A stretch of DNA of 64,000 bases from Rhynchopus sp. YZ270_cl-10. Its lineage: Eukaryota > Euglenozoa > Diplonemea > Diplonemida > Diplonemidae. The notes beneath the pieces were generated by a model, which was not told where the DNA came from, did not search any database, and worked only from the letters and a program-made list of their open reading frames with translations. Below are positions 24,874 to 32,700 of this stretch, piece after piece. The translations under genes and the position numbers were made by a program. The stretch is taken from NCBI GenBank assembly GCA_964035575.1, contig OZ037852.1, positions 124,001 to 188,000 of the forward strand, given 5' to 3'. Within the stretch, counting starts at the first letter, position 1; each line of letters starts with the position of its first letter.

Positions 24874-26673
24874 TCAGGCGGGCACAGCATCTTCGAACCG
24901 CGCCCTGAAGACGTCCATTGAACTCATAGGTTTTGGGGGTGCACGTACTTTACACGGTTTGTGGACATAAGATGCAGCCCTGAAGTCCTCCATGGCAAGC
25001 AGCTTTGAGGGCACGTAGGGTAGTGTTGCTGGAGTGTCGATGCGCAGACACTTCAACATAAACGCTTTGTTTCCTTTGAGGCGACGTGCTGCATGTTCCA
25101 GTACTGCTGCGACGTTGCCATGGCGCTCGACACACTGCAGCAGAAAAGGCTCGTCATGGTGGAGTGACGCATGCGTGTACTGCAGTGTTGTGCTGTCCAC
25201 AGCGAAGGAACGTTCCGCAAGGGTGCGGTTCGCTTTCAACTCTTCGGACACCAGACGCAGGTGTGCGGCTGTCCACGTCCCGCTTTGCACTGCAGCGAGC
25301 ACAACGTCGATGTCGCCCAACGCGGCTGCAGTCGCATACTCCAAGTGGCGTGCATCCTTTGCCGCAAGCTGTGTCATAAACCATTTGTCACCCCTGACAT
25401 TGGGTTTCGCGTAACGAAGAAATTCCCGCTTCCACGTCCCGCTTCGCACTGCGGCAAATAGAATGTCGATGTCGCCCAACACTGGTCCAGTGAAGATCGC
25501 ATGCTCCAAGTGGCGTGCATCACGTGCCACAAGCTTTCCCATAATACGTTTGTCCCCAGTGACATTAGGTTTTGCGTAACGAAGAAGTTCTCGCTCCCAC
25601 GTCCCGCTTTCCATGGCCTGAAGGAGCACAGAGCGGTCGGACTGCAGGGCTGCAGAGGCGAATTGCAAACAGGACGCATCCTTGCGTGCAAGGGAGAGAA
25701 GGAAGCGACGGTTGCCCTGCAAGGACGGTGTGTAGCGAAGGTGGTGCGGCGTCTTTAGCACCTCTACCTCAAGGATGTGCTGCACCTCAACGTACTCAAG
25801 GTACTGTGGGCGCCATCTGTGGCTTTGCATTGCCGTCTCAAGGATGTCTTTGTTTGCGCGGCAGCATTCTGGTAGCTCAGGGAACAATGCCACGTTCCTC
25901 TTAAGCAAAGCAACCACGACACGGGTGTGCGTCTGCAGTGAGTCGGGCAGCTCTGCCCTGTAGTCGTCATGAGGGTGGTTTAGGATGGCTGCAATCACAA
26001 TATCAGGGTCGTTGCGTAGAGCAACTGAGGCGTGCCGCAGGACACGAGTATCCACGCTCACAGCCATACGCACGCTGGCTTTGTCCGCTTTCATGTCGGC
26101 CGGCCAGTATGGTACACTGCACGCACGTCGCGCAGCAGTCAACCTAAAGTTGCGCGACGCCGTTACCCCCGGGGGGATGTGCGCGAAATAGGGTGCCTGC
26201 CATTTGCCGGAACACAACGCTGAGCTGATGGTGGCTTCGTCGTCGCGGATGTAGTCGGATGCGTGCTGGATGCAGAAAGGGTTCGCGACGAGGACCCTGC
26301 GCATGAAGGTGGTGTTGCCTGCAAGGGGCGAGAGGCGGACTGCAGTGGCGACAGAGCCATCTGTGCGCATGAGGCGTTCGTACACAAACGTCTCGTCACG
26401 CCAGAGGTCCAGTGGTGCGGGCGTCGGGTCCGCAACTGCGAGCCACTTCCTCCGCAGCCCAGCCATGTCGACCTTCACCCGAACCTCCAGCGCACATCCA
26501 TCCACAATCTCTGTCCCTGCACACAGATCCTCCTCGCACAGAGCCTCGCCGTCTAAGATCAGCGCCTCAATGTACACCCCGCTCGCCTTCTCCACTTTGT
26601 GCTTCAGGTGCAGCACAGTGTCGTTCAGAGCGACCTCCACACTGCACGCCGGGTGCACAATGAACACCTCCAT
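24874..26673 (-). CDS. Ubiquitin-like N-terminus + DUF4116 repeat protein
   Basis: 599 residues, single exon from the ATG at 26673. Residues 1-68 look ubiquitin-like (MEVFIVHP, a central helix LKHKVEKASGV, LILDGEAL, a closing ALEVRVKV strand) without a terminal GG. Residues about 130-560 are tandem DUF4116-type helical repeats, with recurring units such as NRRFLLSLARKDASCLQFAS, GDIDVVLAAVQSGTW and KAFMLKCLRID. DUF4116 proteins occur in many protists and some large viruses; the function is unknown and a scaffold role is inferred. Partial paralogues lie at 29711-29937 and 63481-64000, at high identity, so this is an actively duplicating family. A pyrimidine-rich tract precedes the ATG but the nearest AG is further upstream than in the neighbours. 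Confidence 0.85.
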   Translation of the reverse strand: MEVFIVHPACSVEVALNDTVLHLKHKVEKASGVYIEALILDGEALCEEDLCAGTEIVDGCALEVRVKVDMAGLRRKWLAVADPTPAPLDLWRDETFVYERLMRTDGSVATAVRLSPLAGNTTFMRRVLVANPFCIQHASDYIRDDEATISSALCSGKWQAPYFAHIPPGVTASRNFRLTAARRACSVPYWPADMKADKASVRMAVSVDTRVLRHASVALRNDPDIVIAAILNHPHDDYRAELPDSLQTHTRVVVALLKRNVALFPELPECCRANKDILETAMQSHRWRPQYLEYVEVQHILEVEVLKTPHHLRYTPSLQGNRRFLLSLARKDASCLQFASAALQSDRSVLLQAMESGTWERELLRYAKPNVTGDKRIMGKLVARDARHLEHAIFTGPVLGDIDILFAAVRSGTWKREFLRYAKPNVRGDKWFMTQLAAKDARHLEYATAAALGDIDVVLAAVQSGTWTAAHLRLVSEELKANRTLAERSFAVDSTTLQYTHASLHHDEPFLLQCVERHGNVAAVLEHAARRLKGNKAFMLKCLRIDTPATLPYVPSKLLAMEDFRAASYVHKPCKVRAPPKPMSSMDVFRARFEDAVPA

Positions 26674-26971
26674 TGCAAGACAAGGGGAAAGAGAAGGGTG
26701 AGTTGGACAAGTGAAAGTGTCTCTTGGGGTGTCTAATCACAGGTCAAAAAGAGAATCTCAAGAGTGTCGACTGTTCTTCAGGGTGTGACAGAGAGATGCT
26801 AGTGGTAAAGAGAAAGGGAGATGGCCCTGAGGGGTTGGTGGATTTGTGTGGAGGTTTCGTGACAAGAGGGATGGAACAAACAATGGGGAAATGAGGGTAA
26901 ATAGTATCAATCGCACTGCACAGGAAAGGTGCAAAGTCTGCACAAACAAAAGGGAAACCACCACCCTGCCT
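26674..26971. other. Intergenic, no gene seen
   Basis: 5' flank of the DUF4116 gene; C/T-rich on the minus strand near the start codon. Nothing else recognised. Confidence 0.45.
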
Positions 26972-27373
26972 TCACCAGTAGCCGTCAGGAAGCCCGCTAT
27001 GTAGCACAGCAACATAACAAAGAAAAGAGGCGCTTAGCGGCCCTGACGTGGACGCTGCCTCACCACAGGTCATATCCATGAGCGATACCGACACGACAGC
27101 GTCCTCGAGCGTCACCTCCTCCTTCCCGAGGAGAAGACTGTGCGCTTGGGCGAGGCGGATGAGCGACTCCAACATACGGATAGTACGCCTGCTTTGGTTG
27201 AGCTTGCTGCGGTTCTCCCTTTGCCAGTTGAAGTAGCGCTGCAGGAGCGCAGTAGCGGCAGGGGCAATGGGGGGCGGACCTTTTGCATTTCTCGACTTAA
27301 TCATTTCAAGGTACACTCTCATTCTGTCTACCGGCCAGAGCGAATCGTCGTCGGCATCCAACAGCATCACCAT
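26972..27373 (-). pseudogene. MCM8/9-like C-terminal fragment
   Basis: 133 codons from an ATG at 27373. Residues about 10-105 match the end of the MCM AAA+ core and its lid: LWPVDRMRVYLEMIK, LLQRYFNWQRE, then SRRTIRMLESLIRLAQAHSL and EVTLEDAVVSVSLMD, closest in memory to MCM9. MCM8/9 are helicases of recombination repair. A possible relic of the R-F-D strand (MVMLLDADD) sits at the start. Everything upstream (Walker A and B, OB fold) is absent: only 148 nt separate it from the neighbouring gene and nothing MCM-like is there. Hence it is most likely a 5'-truncated gene piece. A last exon of a distant upstream gene is unlikely because other genes intervene. Confidence 0.7.
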
Positions 27374-27521
27374 GCGGAAGAAGGTATTGTCTACCGTAAA
27401 GATGGGTAGAGATTCTCCATATGTAATCCTTAAGGAAACTCAGTCTATAGGAATGAAAATACAACTCCAACGAAGCTGCACACAAGAATGGCGCAACTTA
27501 AGGAGAATGTCCGGCATTGTT

Positions 27522-28988
27522 CTAACGCTCAGTGTCTGCCCCTGCATCAATGAGCACCTGCACCACGTCTGCATGTTTTTGTCGAACAGCATAGTGCAAC
27601 GCAGTGCAGTTCTCGCTGCCTTGCTGATTCAGGTCCACCTCCGGCAAGCTGACAAGATAGCGCACAGTATCGGTGTGTCCTGAATACGCTGCAAGCATAA
27701 GACACGTGTCTCTGCCGGCGTCTGTGGCACGCACATCCGCACCTGCTTCGACCAACATCTTCATTGTTGTGAGTTCTCCTGAAATACTTGTCAAGTGCAG
27801 AGGTGAGCGTCCTCTATTATTCCTTATCTCAATGTCTGCCCCTGCATCAATGAGCACCTGCACCACGTCTGCATGTTTTTGTTGAACAGCAATGTGCAAC
27901 GCAGTGTGGTTGTTGCTATGTTGGTCGCTGCCTTGCTGATTCAGGTACACCTCCGGCAAGCACGCAAGAAAGCGCACAATATAGGTGTATCCATGATACG
28001 CTGCAAAGATAAGACACGTGTTTCCTTCAGCGGTTGTGGCACGCACATCCGCACCTGCTTCGACCAACATCTTCACAGTTGTGAGTTCTCCTGAAATACT
28101 TGCCACGTGCAGAGGCGAGCGTCCATCATCATTCCTTATCTCAATGTCTGCCCCTGCATCAATGAGCACCTGCACCACGTCTGCATATTGAACAGCTAAG
28201 TGCAACGCAGTGTAGTTCCTGCTGCCTTGGTGATTCAGGTCCACCTCCGGCAAGCACGCAAGATAGCGCACAGTATCGGTGTGTCCATTAGACGCTGCAC
28301 TGATAAGACACGTGTTTCTGCCGTCTGTGGAACGCACATCCGCACCTGCTTTGAGCAACATCTTTATTATTGTGAGTTCTCCTGAAAAGCTTGCCAAATG
28401 CAGAGGCGAGTGGCCACCTGCACCCCTTATCTCAGTATCTGCCCCTGCATCGATGAGCACCTGCACCACGTCTGCATGTCTTCCTTCCGCAGCATAATGC
28501 AACGCAGTGTGGTTGTCTCTGCCTTGGTGATTCAGGTCCACCTCCGGCAAACCCACAAGATAGCGCACAGTATCGGTGTGTCCAAGACGCGCTGCAAGGA
28601 TAAGACACGTGCTTCTTCTGTCGTTTGTGGCACGCACATCCGCACCTGCTTCGACCAACATCTTCACAGTTGCGAGTTCTCCATAAATGCTTGCCAAGTG
28701 CAGAGGCGAGGGTCCTGGATCATTCTTTGTCTCAATGTCTGCCCCTGCATCAATGAGCACCTGCACCACGTCTGCATGTTTATGATGCACAGCAATGTAC
28801 AATGCAGTGTAGTTCTTGCTGTCTTTGTGATTCAGGTCCACCTCCGGCAAGCTCACAAGAGAGCGCACAGTATCGGCGTCTCCCTGTTGCGCTGCACGGA
28901 TAAGACACGTGTTTCCTTCCGCGTCTGTGGCACGTACATCCGCACCTGCTTTGAACAACTTCTTCACAGTTGCGACCAACTTCATCAT
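27522..28988 (-). CDS. Ankyrin-repeat protein
   Basis: 488 residues from the ATG at 28988 (MMKLVATVKKLF). About 14 ankyrin repeats of roughly 33 residues fill nearly the whole protein. They alternate two types: GADVRATDAEGNTCLIRAAQ-like and YTALHYAV..KHADVVQVLIDAGAD-like, so the repeating unit is about 68-70 residues, which implies growth by duplication of repeat pairs. There is no signal peptide or membrane segment. An AG acceptor (CAG at 29008-29010 after TTTACATTTG) lies 19 nt before the ATG. The end (GADTER then stop) breaks off in the middle of a repeat, so the C-terminus may be truncated, possibly by whatever brought in the adjacent MCM fragment. Function unknown. Confidence 0.85.
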   Translation of the reverse strand: MMKLVATVKKLFKAGADVRATDAEGNTCLIRAAQQGDADTVRSLVSLPEVDLNHKDSKNYTALYIAVHHKHADVVQVLIDAGADIETKNDPGPSPLHLASIYGELATVKMLVEAGADVRATNDRRSTCLILAARLGHTDTVRYLVGLPEVDLNHQGRDNHTALHYAAEGRHADVVQVLIDAGADTEIRGAGGHSPLHLASFSGELTIIKMLLKAGADVRSTDGRNTCLISAASNGHTDTVRYLACLPEVDLNHQGSRNYTALHLAVQYADVVQVLIDAGADIEIRNDDGRSPLHVASISGELTTVKMLVEAGADVRATTAEGNTCLIFAAYHGYTYIVRFLACLPEVYLNQQGSDQHSNNHTALHIAVQQKHADVVQVLIDAGADIEIRNNRGRSPLHLTSISGELTTMKMLVEAGADVRATDAGRDTCLMLAAYSGHTDTVRYLVSLPEVDLNQQGSENCTALHYAVRQKHADVVQVLIDAGADTER

Positions 28989-29710
28989 TGTTGTGTCGTG
29001 AGTTCTCCTGCAAATGTAAACAAATAAAGGGTGAGAAAGTTGCACCAGATCACACTACGCCCTCACTAATCAGGATTGAACCAAAGGGAAACAACGCTTT
29101 GAGACTACCGTGAGATAAACGGTGACCATCTCCCTGCGAGACAAGAACATAGTACTGCCCCTTCCCCTGCACCCCACCATCAACAACACAACTCAACGAG
29201 ATGCGACGTCCCGTCCCCCTTGACGAGTGTGAAGAGCCCCTCGGACAGTGGTGGCACCTCAACCACTGATGCCACACCCACACCTCCTGCATCAGGCTCT
29301 GTCTGTGGGGTGTTGCCGGCAGACGTGGGGCTAGGTTCATCCCCTAGGTCTCGAATACCACCAGCATGCTGCCCACCTTCTGCTCTAAAGGGTGGTATGC
29401 AGGTTCTACTCAAATGGGGAAAGTTGAGAAAAGAGGGAAATTCAGAAAATAGATGAAGACGCCTCGCTGGGGAGATGAGATGGTGCACATCGTAGGTTGG
29501 TGCAAAACAAAAATACATAAAACGCATCTTTGTGGACAGCAGGCACCACAGAACAGCAGATTCACATCGTGTATCTCAAAAGCAACAAAAACACTGAAAT
29601 TGAATCAGTTCCCACTGTCCCGCCCCTCCAGAAAAAAAGTAGAGTTGAAATACAAAGCCCTCTTGTGACAGTGTACCTTGGTACATGACCGGCTGGACAC
29701 TTAACGGATC
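28989..29710. other. Intergenic with a possible degraded coding stretch
   Basis: On the minus strand between 29050 and 29400 two frames carry protein-like pieces (GLFTLVKGDGTSHLVE in one; GQYYVLVSQGDGHRL in another) that do not join in one frame. They may be the remains of an unrecognised gene. 29640-29700 is a copy of the dispersed repeat around TACCTTGGTACATGACC. Confidence 0.3.
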
Positions 29711-29937
29711 CGTCGGACTGCAGGGGCGCAGAGGCGAATTGCAAACAGGACGCATCCTTGCGTGCAAGGGAGAGAAGGAAGCGACGGTTGCCCTGCAAGG
29801 ACGGTGTGTAGCGAAGGTGGTGCGGCGTCTTTAGCACCTCTACCTCAAGGATGTGCTGCACCTCAACGTACTCAAGGTACTGTGGGCGCCATCTGTGGCT
29901 TTGCACTGCCGTCTCAAGGATGTCTTTGCGAGTGGTC
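29711..29937 (-). pseudogene. DUF4116 gene fragment (duplicate of part of 24874-26673)
   Basis: Almost base-for-base copy of about 25640-25860: the same KDILETA, HRWRPQYLEYVEVQHILEVE and NRRFLLSLARKDASCLQFA segments. It has no start, ends abruptly at both sides, and abuts the LRR-family fragment. High identity implies a recent copy. Confidence 0.8.
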
Positions 29938-30236
29938 GCCGTTGATGAAGGACCTCGGATGCCTGACGCAAGCCATCCCACCCCCGCTTCGGTTGTTCCT
30001 CTGTATCATGACCCAAATCCTCCTGCTTGTCTTGCTTCTGTTTGTCCTGCCCAAAATCCTCCAAATCCTTTTCCTGTCTTTGTTATCTGCACTCCTCCGA
30101 AGTCTCCTCTCCATATACTGCAAGAAGGGCCAGTTGTGTTGTTCAACCCAGAGTCCACGTGCAGGGCAGTTCTTTATGAAATCCTTCCCAACCTTCGCGC
30201 GTCCTTGTGCAAGCCCAACATTTGGCAGGAAAGGGT
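29938..30236 (-). pseudogene. Fragment of an LRR/FG-repeat gene paralogue
   Basis: 30159-30222 matches 31100-31160 (the last LRR: KVGKDFIKNCPA versus KIGMNFLMNCPA), and 29995-30060 contains degraded copies of the 48-bp FG-like repeat. Thus a paralogue of the adjacent LRR gene, cut short and joined directly to a DUF4116 fragment. No intact frame. Confidence 0.6.
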
Positions 30237-30254
30237 AAGATTCTTCCCAAGTGT

Positions 30255-32249
30255 TCACAGTTGAATCCAAAAATGAAGGTCAATATCTTTCGTCGATTCT
30301 TCACACAAATCGCCAAACCCTCCAAATCCCTGTGTTTGTCCTGTCCCAAACCCTTCAAATCCTCCTGCTTGTGTTGCGCCTGTTTGTCCTGCACCAAACC
30401 CTCCAAATCCTCCTGCTTGTGTTGCGCCTGTTTGTCCTGCACCAAACCCTCCAAATCCTCCTGCTTGTGTTGCGCCTGTTTGTCCTGTCCCAAACCCTCC
30501 AAATCCTCCTGCTTGTGTTGTGCCTGTTTGTCCTGCACCAAACCCTCCAAATCCTCCTGCTTGTGTTGCGCCTGTTTGTCCTGCACCAAACCCTCCAAAT
30601 CCTCCTGCTTGTGTTGCGCCTGTTTGTCCTGTCCCAAACCCTCCAAATCCTCCTGCTTGTGTTGCGCCTGTTTGTCCTGCACCAAACCCTCCAAATCCTC
30701 CTGCTTGTGTTGCTCCTGTTTGTCCTGTCCCAAACCCTCCAAATCCTCCTGCTTGTGTTGCGCCTGTTTGTCCTGCACCAAACCCTCCAAATCCTCCTGC
30801 TTGTGTTGCGCCTGTTTGTCCTGTCCCAAACCCTCCAAATCCTCCTGCTTGTGTTGCGCCTGTTTGTCCTGCACCAAACCCTCCAAATCCTCCTGCTTGT
30901 GTTGCTCCTGTTTGTCCTGTCCCAAACCCTCCAAATCCTCCTGCTTGTGTTGCTCCTGTTTGTCCTGCACCAACCCCTCCAAATCCTCCTGCTTGTGTTG
31001 CTCCTGTTTGTCCTGTCCCAAACCCTTCAGATACTCCTGCTTGTGTTGCGCCTGTTTGTCCTGCACCAAACACGGACTCCCTTACTGTGGTGCGGACACG
31101 TGCAGGACAGTTCATTAGGAAATTCATCCCAATCTTCGCATCCTTGCGCAAGCCGAACATATCTAATGCTGTCAACGCTGTGCAGTTGAAGAGAAAGTCG
31201 TCTTGAATGTCGGTGATGTTGCCCAAGTTTGGGAAGACGAGTGTTGTGAGTCTGTAGCAGTCTTGCAGGAAGTAGCGCCCGATAGTTGCGAGACTGTCTG
31301 AACCTGACATGTCTAGCGACGTCAACGATCTGCAATCTGACAGGAAAAAATCATCAATCCGTGTCAGCTTGCTCATTCCCGAGAAGTCTGCTGTTGTCAA
31401 CGCATGGCACACTGCCGTGCAATACTCCTTGATATGTGTGGCTCTGCGGAAGACTGAGAAATCAACTGTTTTCAATGAACGAGAACTGTGAAGAAAGGAT
31501 CTCGCGATCTCTGTGGCGCTGCCAAAAGCTGACAGGTCAACGCTTGCCAGCGAGGTGATTGCAAGAGAGACTTCACCAAAACTCTCGACCCTGTGCAGTG
31601 CTGATACGTCAATCATTTTCAACAAGAAGCAGCCCGTACAAAACTCGATCCCAATTTGCCTCACACTGGTCATCCCTGAGAAGCTAATAGCGGTCAACGA
31701 CCTGCAGTTGAAGAGAAAGCGGTCGTCGATCTTCGTGACACTGCCCAAAACTGACAAATCTATGCTTGCCAACAAAGAGCAGTCCGAGAGGAAGTTGTTC
31801 TCAATGCGCGTGACTCTGTGCCATCCTGATATGTCAATCGTTTCCAACGACTGGCATTTGAGAAGAAAGCTTTGGCCAACCTTTGTCACACTGGTCATCT
31901 CGGATAAGTCAAGTTTTTTTAAACCACTTCCTTCCAGGAACCAGCCCTCTATCATCGTCACACCAGTGAACCCTGACACGTCAAGGCTTGTCAACGATGT
32001 GCAGGCAGACAGACAGTGAGACCCAATGTGGGTAACGTTGCGCAATCCCGACAAGTCAACGGTTTCCACCGACGCACACGCATAGAGAAAGCTGTCTCCA
32101 ATTCGCGTCACGCCAGACACGGCAGAGAGATCAAGTCTCGTGAACGACGGTGCGGGCATGAAGCTATTCGCACCGGCCAAGAAGCTATGCGGTGTTGCAG
32201 TCGCCACCTCCGCCTGCAGAAGCAAAGACGCCACCTCAGGATCCCTCAC
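30255..32249 (-). CDS. BspA-type LRR + FG-like repeat protein, 3' part of a gene split by LINE insertions
   Basis: The frame is open with no ATG near its 5' end; it reads from the insertion site straight into LLLQAEVATATPHSFLAGAN. About 15 LRRs of 23-24 residues follow (pattern FL..C.SL..LDLSG...VT.I), as in BspA/TpLRR proteins of trichomonads and bacteria, ending NFLMNCPARVRTT. A low-complexity tail of about 15 units of 16 residues (GFGGFGTGQTGATQAG) then runs to DLHFWIQL and a TGA at 30255-30257. The 5' part of this gene is at 45189-45464: both sides share the target sequence, and ITAERLVT is followed there by the insertions. LRRs suggest binding; FG-rich tails recall nucleoporins but membership is not claimed. 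Confidence 0.8.
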   Translation of the reverse strand: MRDPEVASLLLQAEVATATPHSFLAGANSFMPAPSFTRLDLSAVSGVTRIGDSFLYACASVETVDLSGLRNVTHIGSHCLSACTSLTSLDVSGFTGVTMIEGWFLEGSGLKKLDLSEMTSVTKVGQSFLLKCQSLETIDISGWHRVTRIENNFLSDCSLLASIDLSVLGSVTKIDDRFLFNCRSLTAISFSGMTSVRQIGIEFCTGCFLLKMIDVSALHRVESFGEVSLAITSLASVDLSAFGSATEIARSFLHSSRSLKTVDFSVFRRATHIKEYCTAVCHALTTADFSGMSKLTRIDDFFLSDCRSLTSLDMSGSDSLATIGRYFLQDCYRLTTLVFPNLGNITDIQDDFLFNCTALTALDMFGLRKDAKIGMNFLMNCPARVRTTVRESVFGAGQTGATQAGVSEGFGTGQTGATQAGGFGGVGAGQTGATQAGGFGGFGTGQTGATQAGGFGGFGAGQTGATQAGGFGGFGTGQTGATQAGGFGGFGAGQTGATQAGGFGGFGTGQTGATQAGGFGGFGAGQTGATQAGGFGGFGTGQTGATQAGGFGGFGAGQTGATQAGGFGGFGAGQTGTTQAGGFGGFGTGQTGATQAGGFGGFGAGQTGATQAGGFGGFGAGQTGATQAGGFEGFGTGQTQGFGGFGDLCEESTKDIDLHFWIQL
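30330..31070 (-). repeat. 48-bp coding minisatellite (16-residue FG-like repeats)
   Basis: About 15 near-perfect 48-bp units encode GFGGFG[T/A]GQTGATQAG. T and A variants mostly alternate, giving a 96-bp higher-order unit. Because 48 is a multiple of 3 and the unit lacks stops in several frames, other frames are also open on both strands; those are shadows. Confidence 0.9.
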
Positions 32250-32268
32250 AGTCACCAACCTCTCGGCT
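32250..32268 (-). repeat. LINE target site, copy 1 (host 3' junction)
   Basis: AGCCGAGAGGTTGGTGACT on the minus strand, encoding AERLVT in the host frame. It is the 3' boundary of LINE copy A with the LRR gene. Confidence 0.9.
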
Positions 32269-32700
32269 GATAAACGTTTTTAAAAATAGGATGGAGCACC
32301 CCGGTCCGAAAAGGAATGCAGCCACCCCTGGCTTCAGGCTCGCGAACCCAGCGTTGATGTAACACAGGGTTTCACGGGCCAAAACCAGAAAAAAAAAATG
32401 AAAAATTGAGGGTTCAACGACTGCGCCAACTGGTCTCATGCGACGTTGAACCAACTTAAAATCTAGAATCTTGTGTCAACTTGTAAAGAAAAGCAATGAA
32501 TATTAAAATTACCGGTTTCAGGCGTGGCGTACACGTCTGCTGCCATCTACGCTGGGATAGCCGTCCGGTTTGAACTTGGGGTTCAACAACAGTGCCAAAT
32601 GGACTTATGCGTCGCTGTGTCAACTGTAAACAATGAAAAACAAGAATGTCGTTGAGGAAGATTGAAATGCATGAAAAACAAGAAGAACAAGGTAAAATAT

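Noticed and set aside
30330-31070. CRISPR-like regular repeat
   Set aside because: No unique spacers; units are tandem and coding in a eukaryotic gene.
30143-31118. Other open frames through the 48-bp repeat, on both strands
   Set aside because: The repeat unit is a multiple of three with few stops, so several frames are open; only the frame continuing the LRRs reads into non-repeat protein on both sides.
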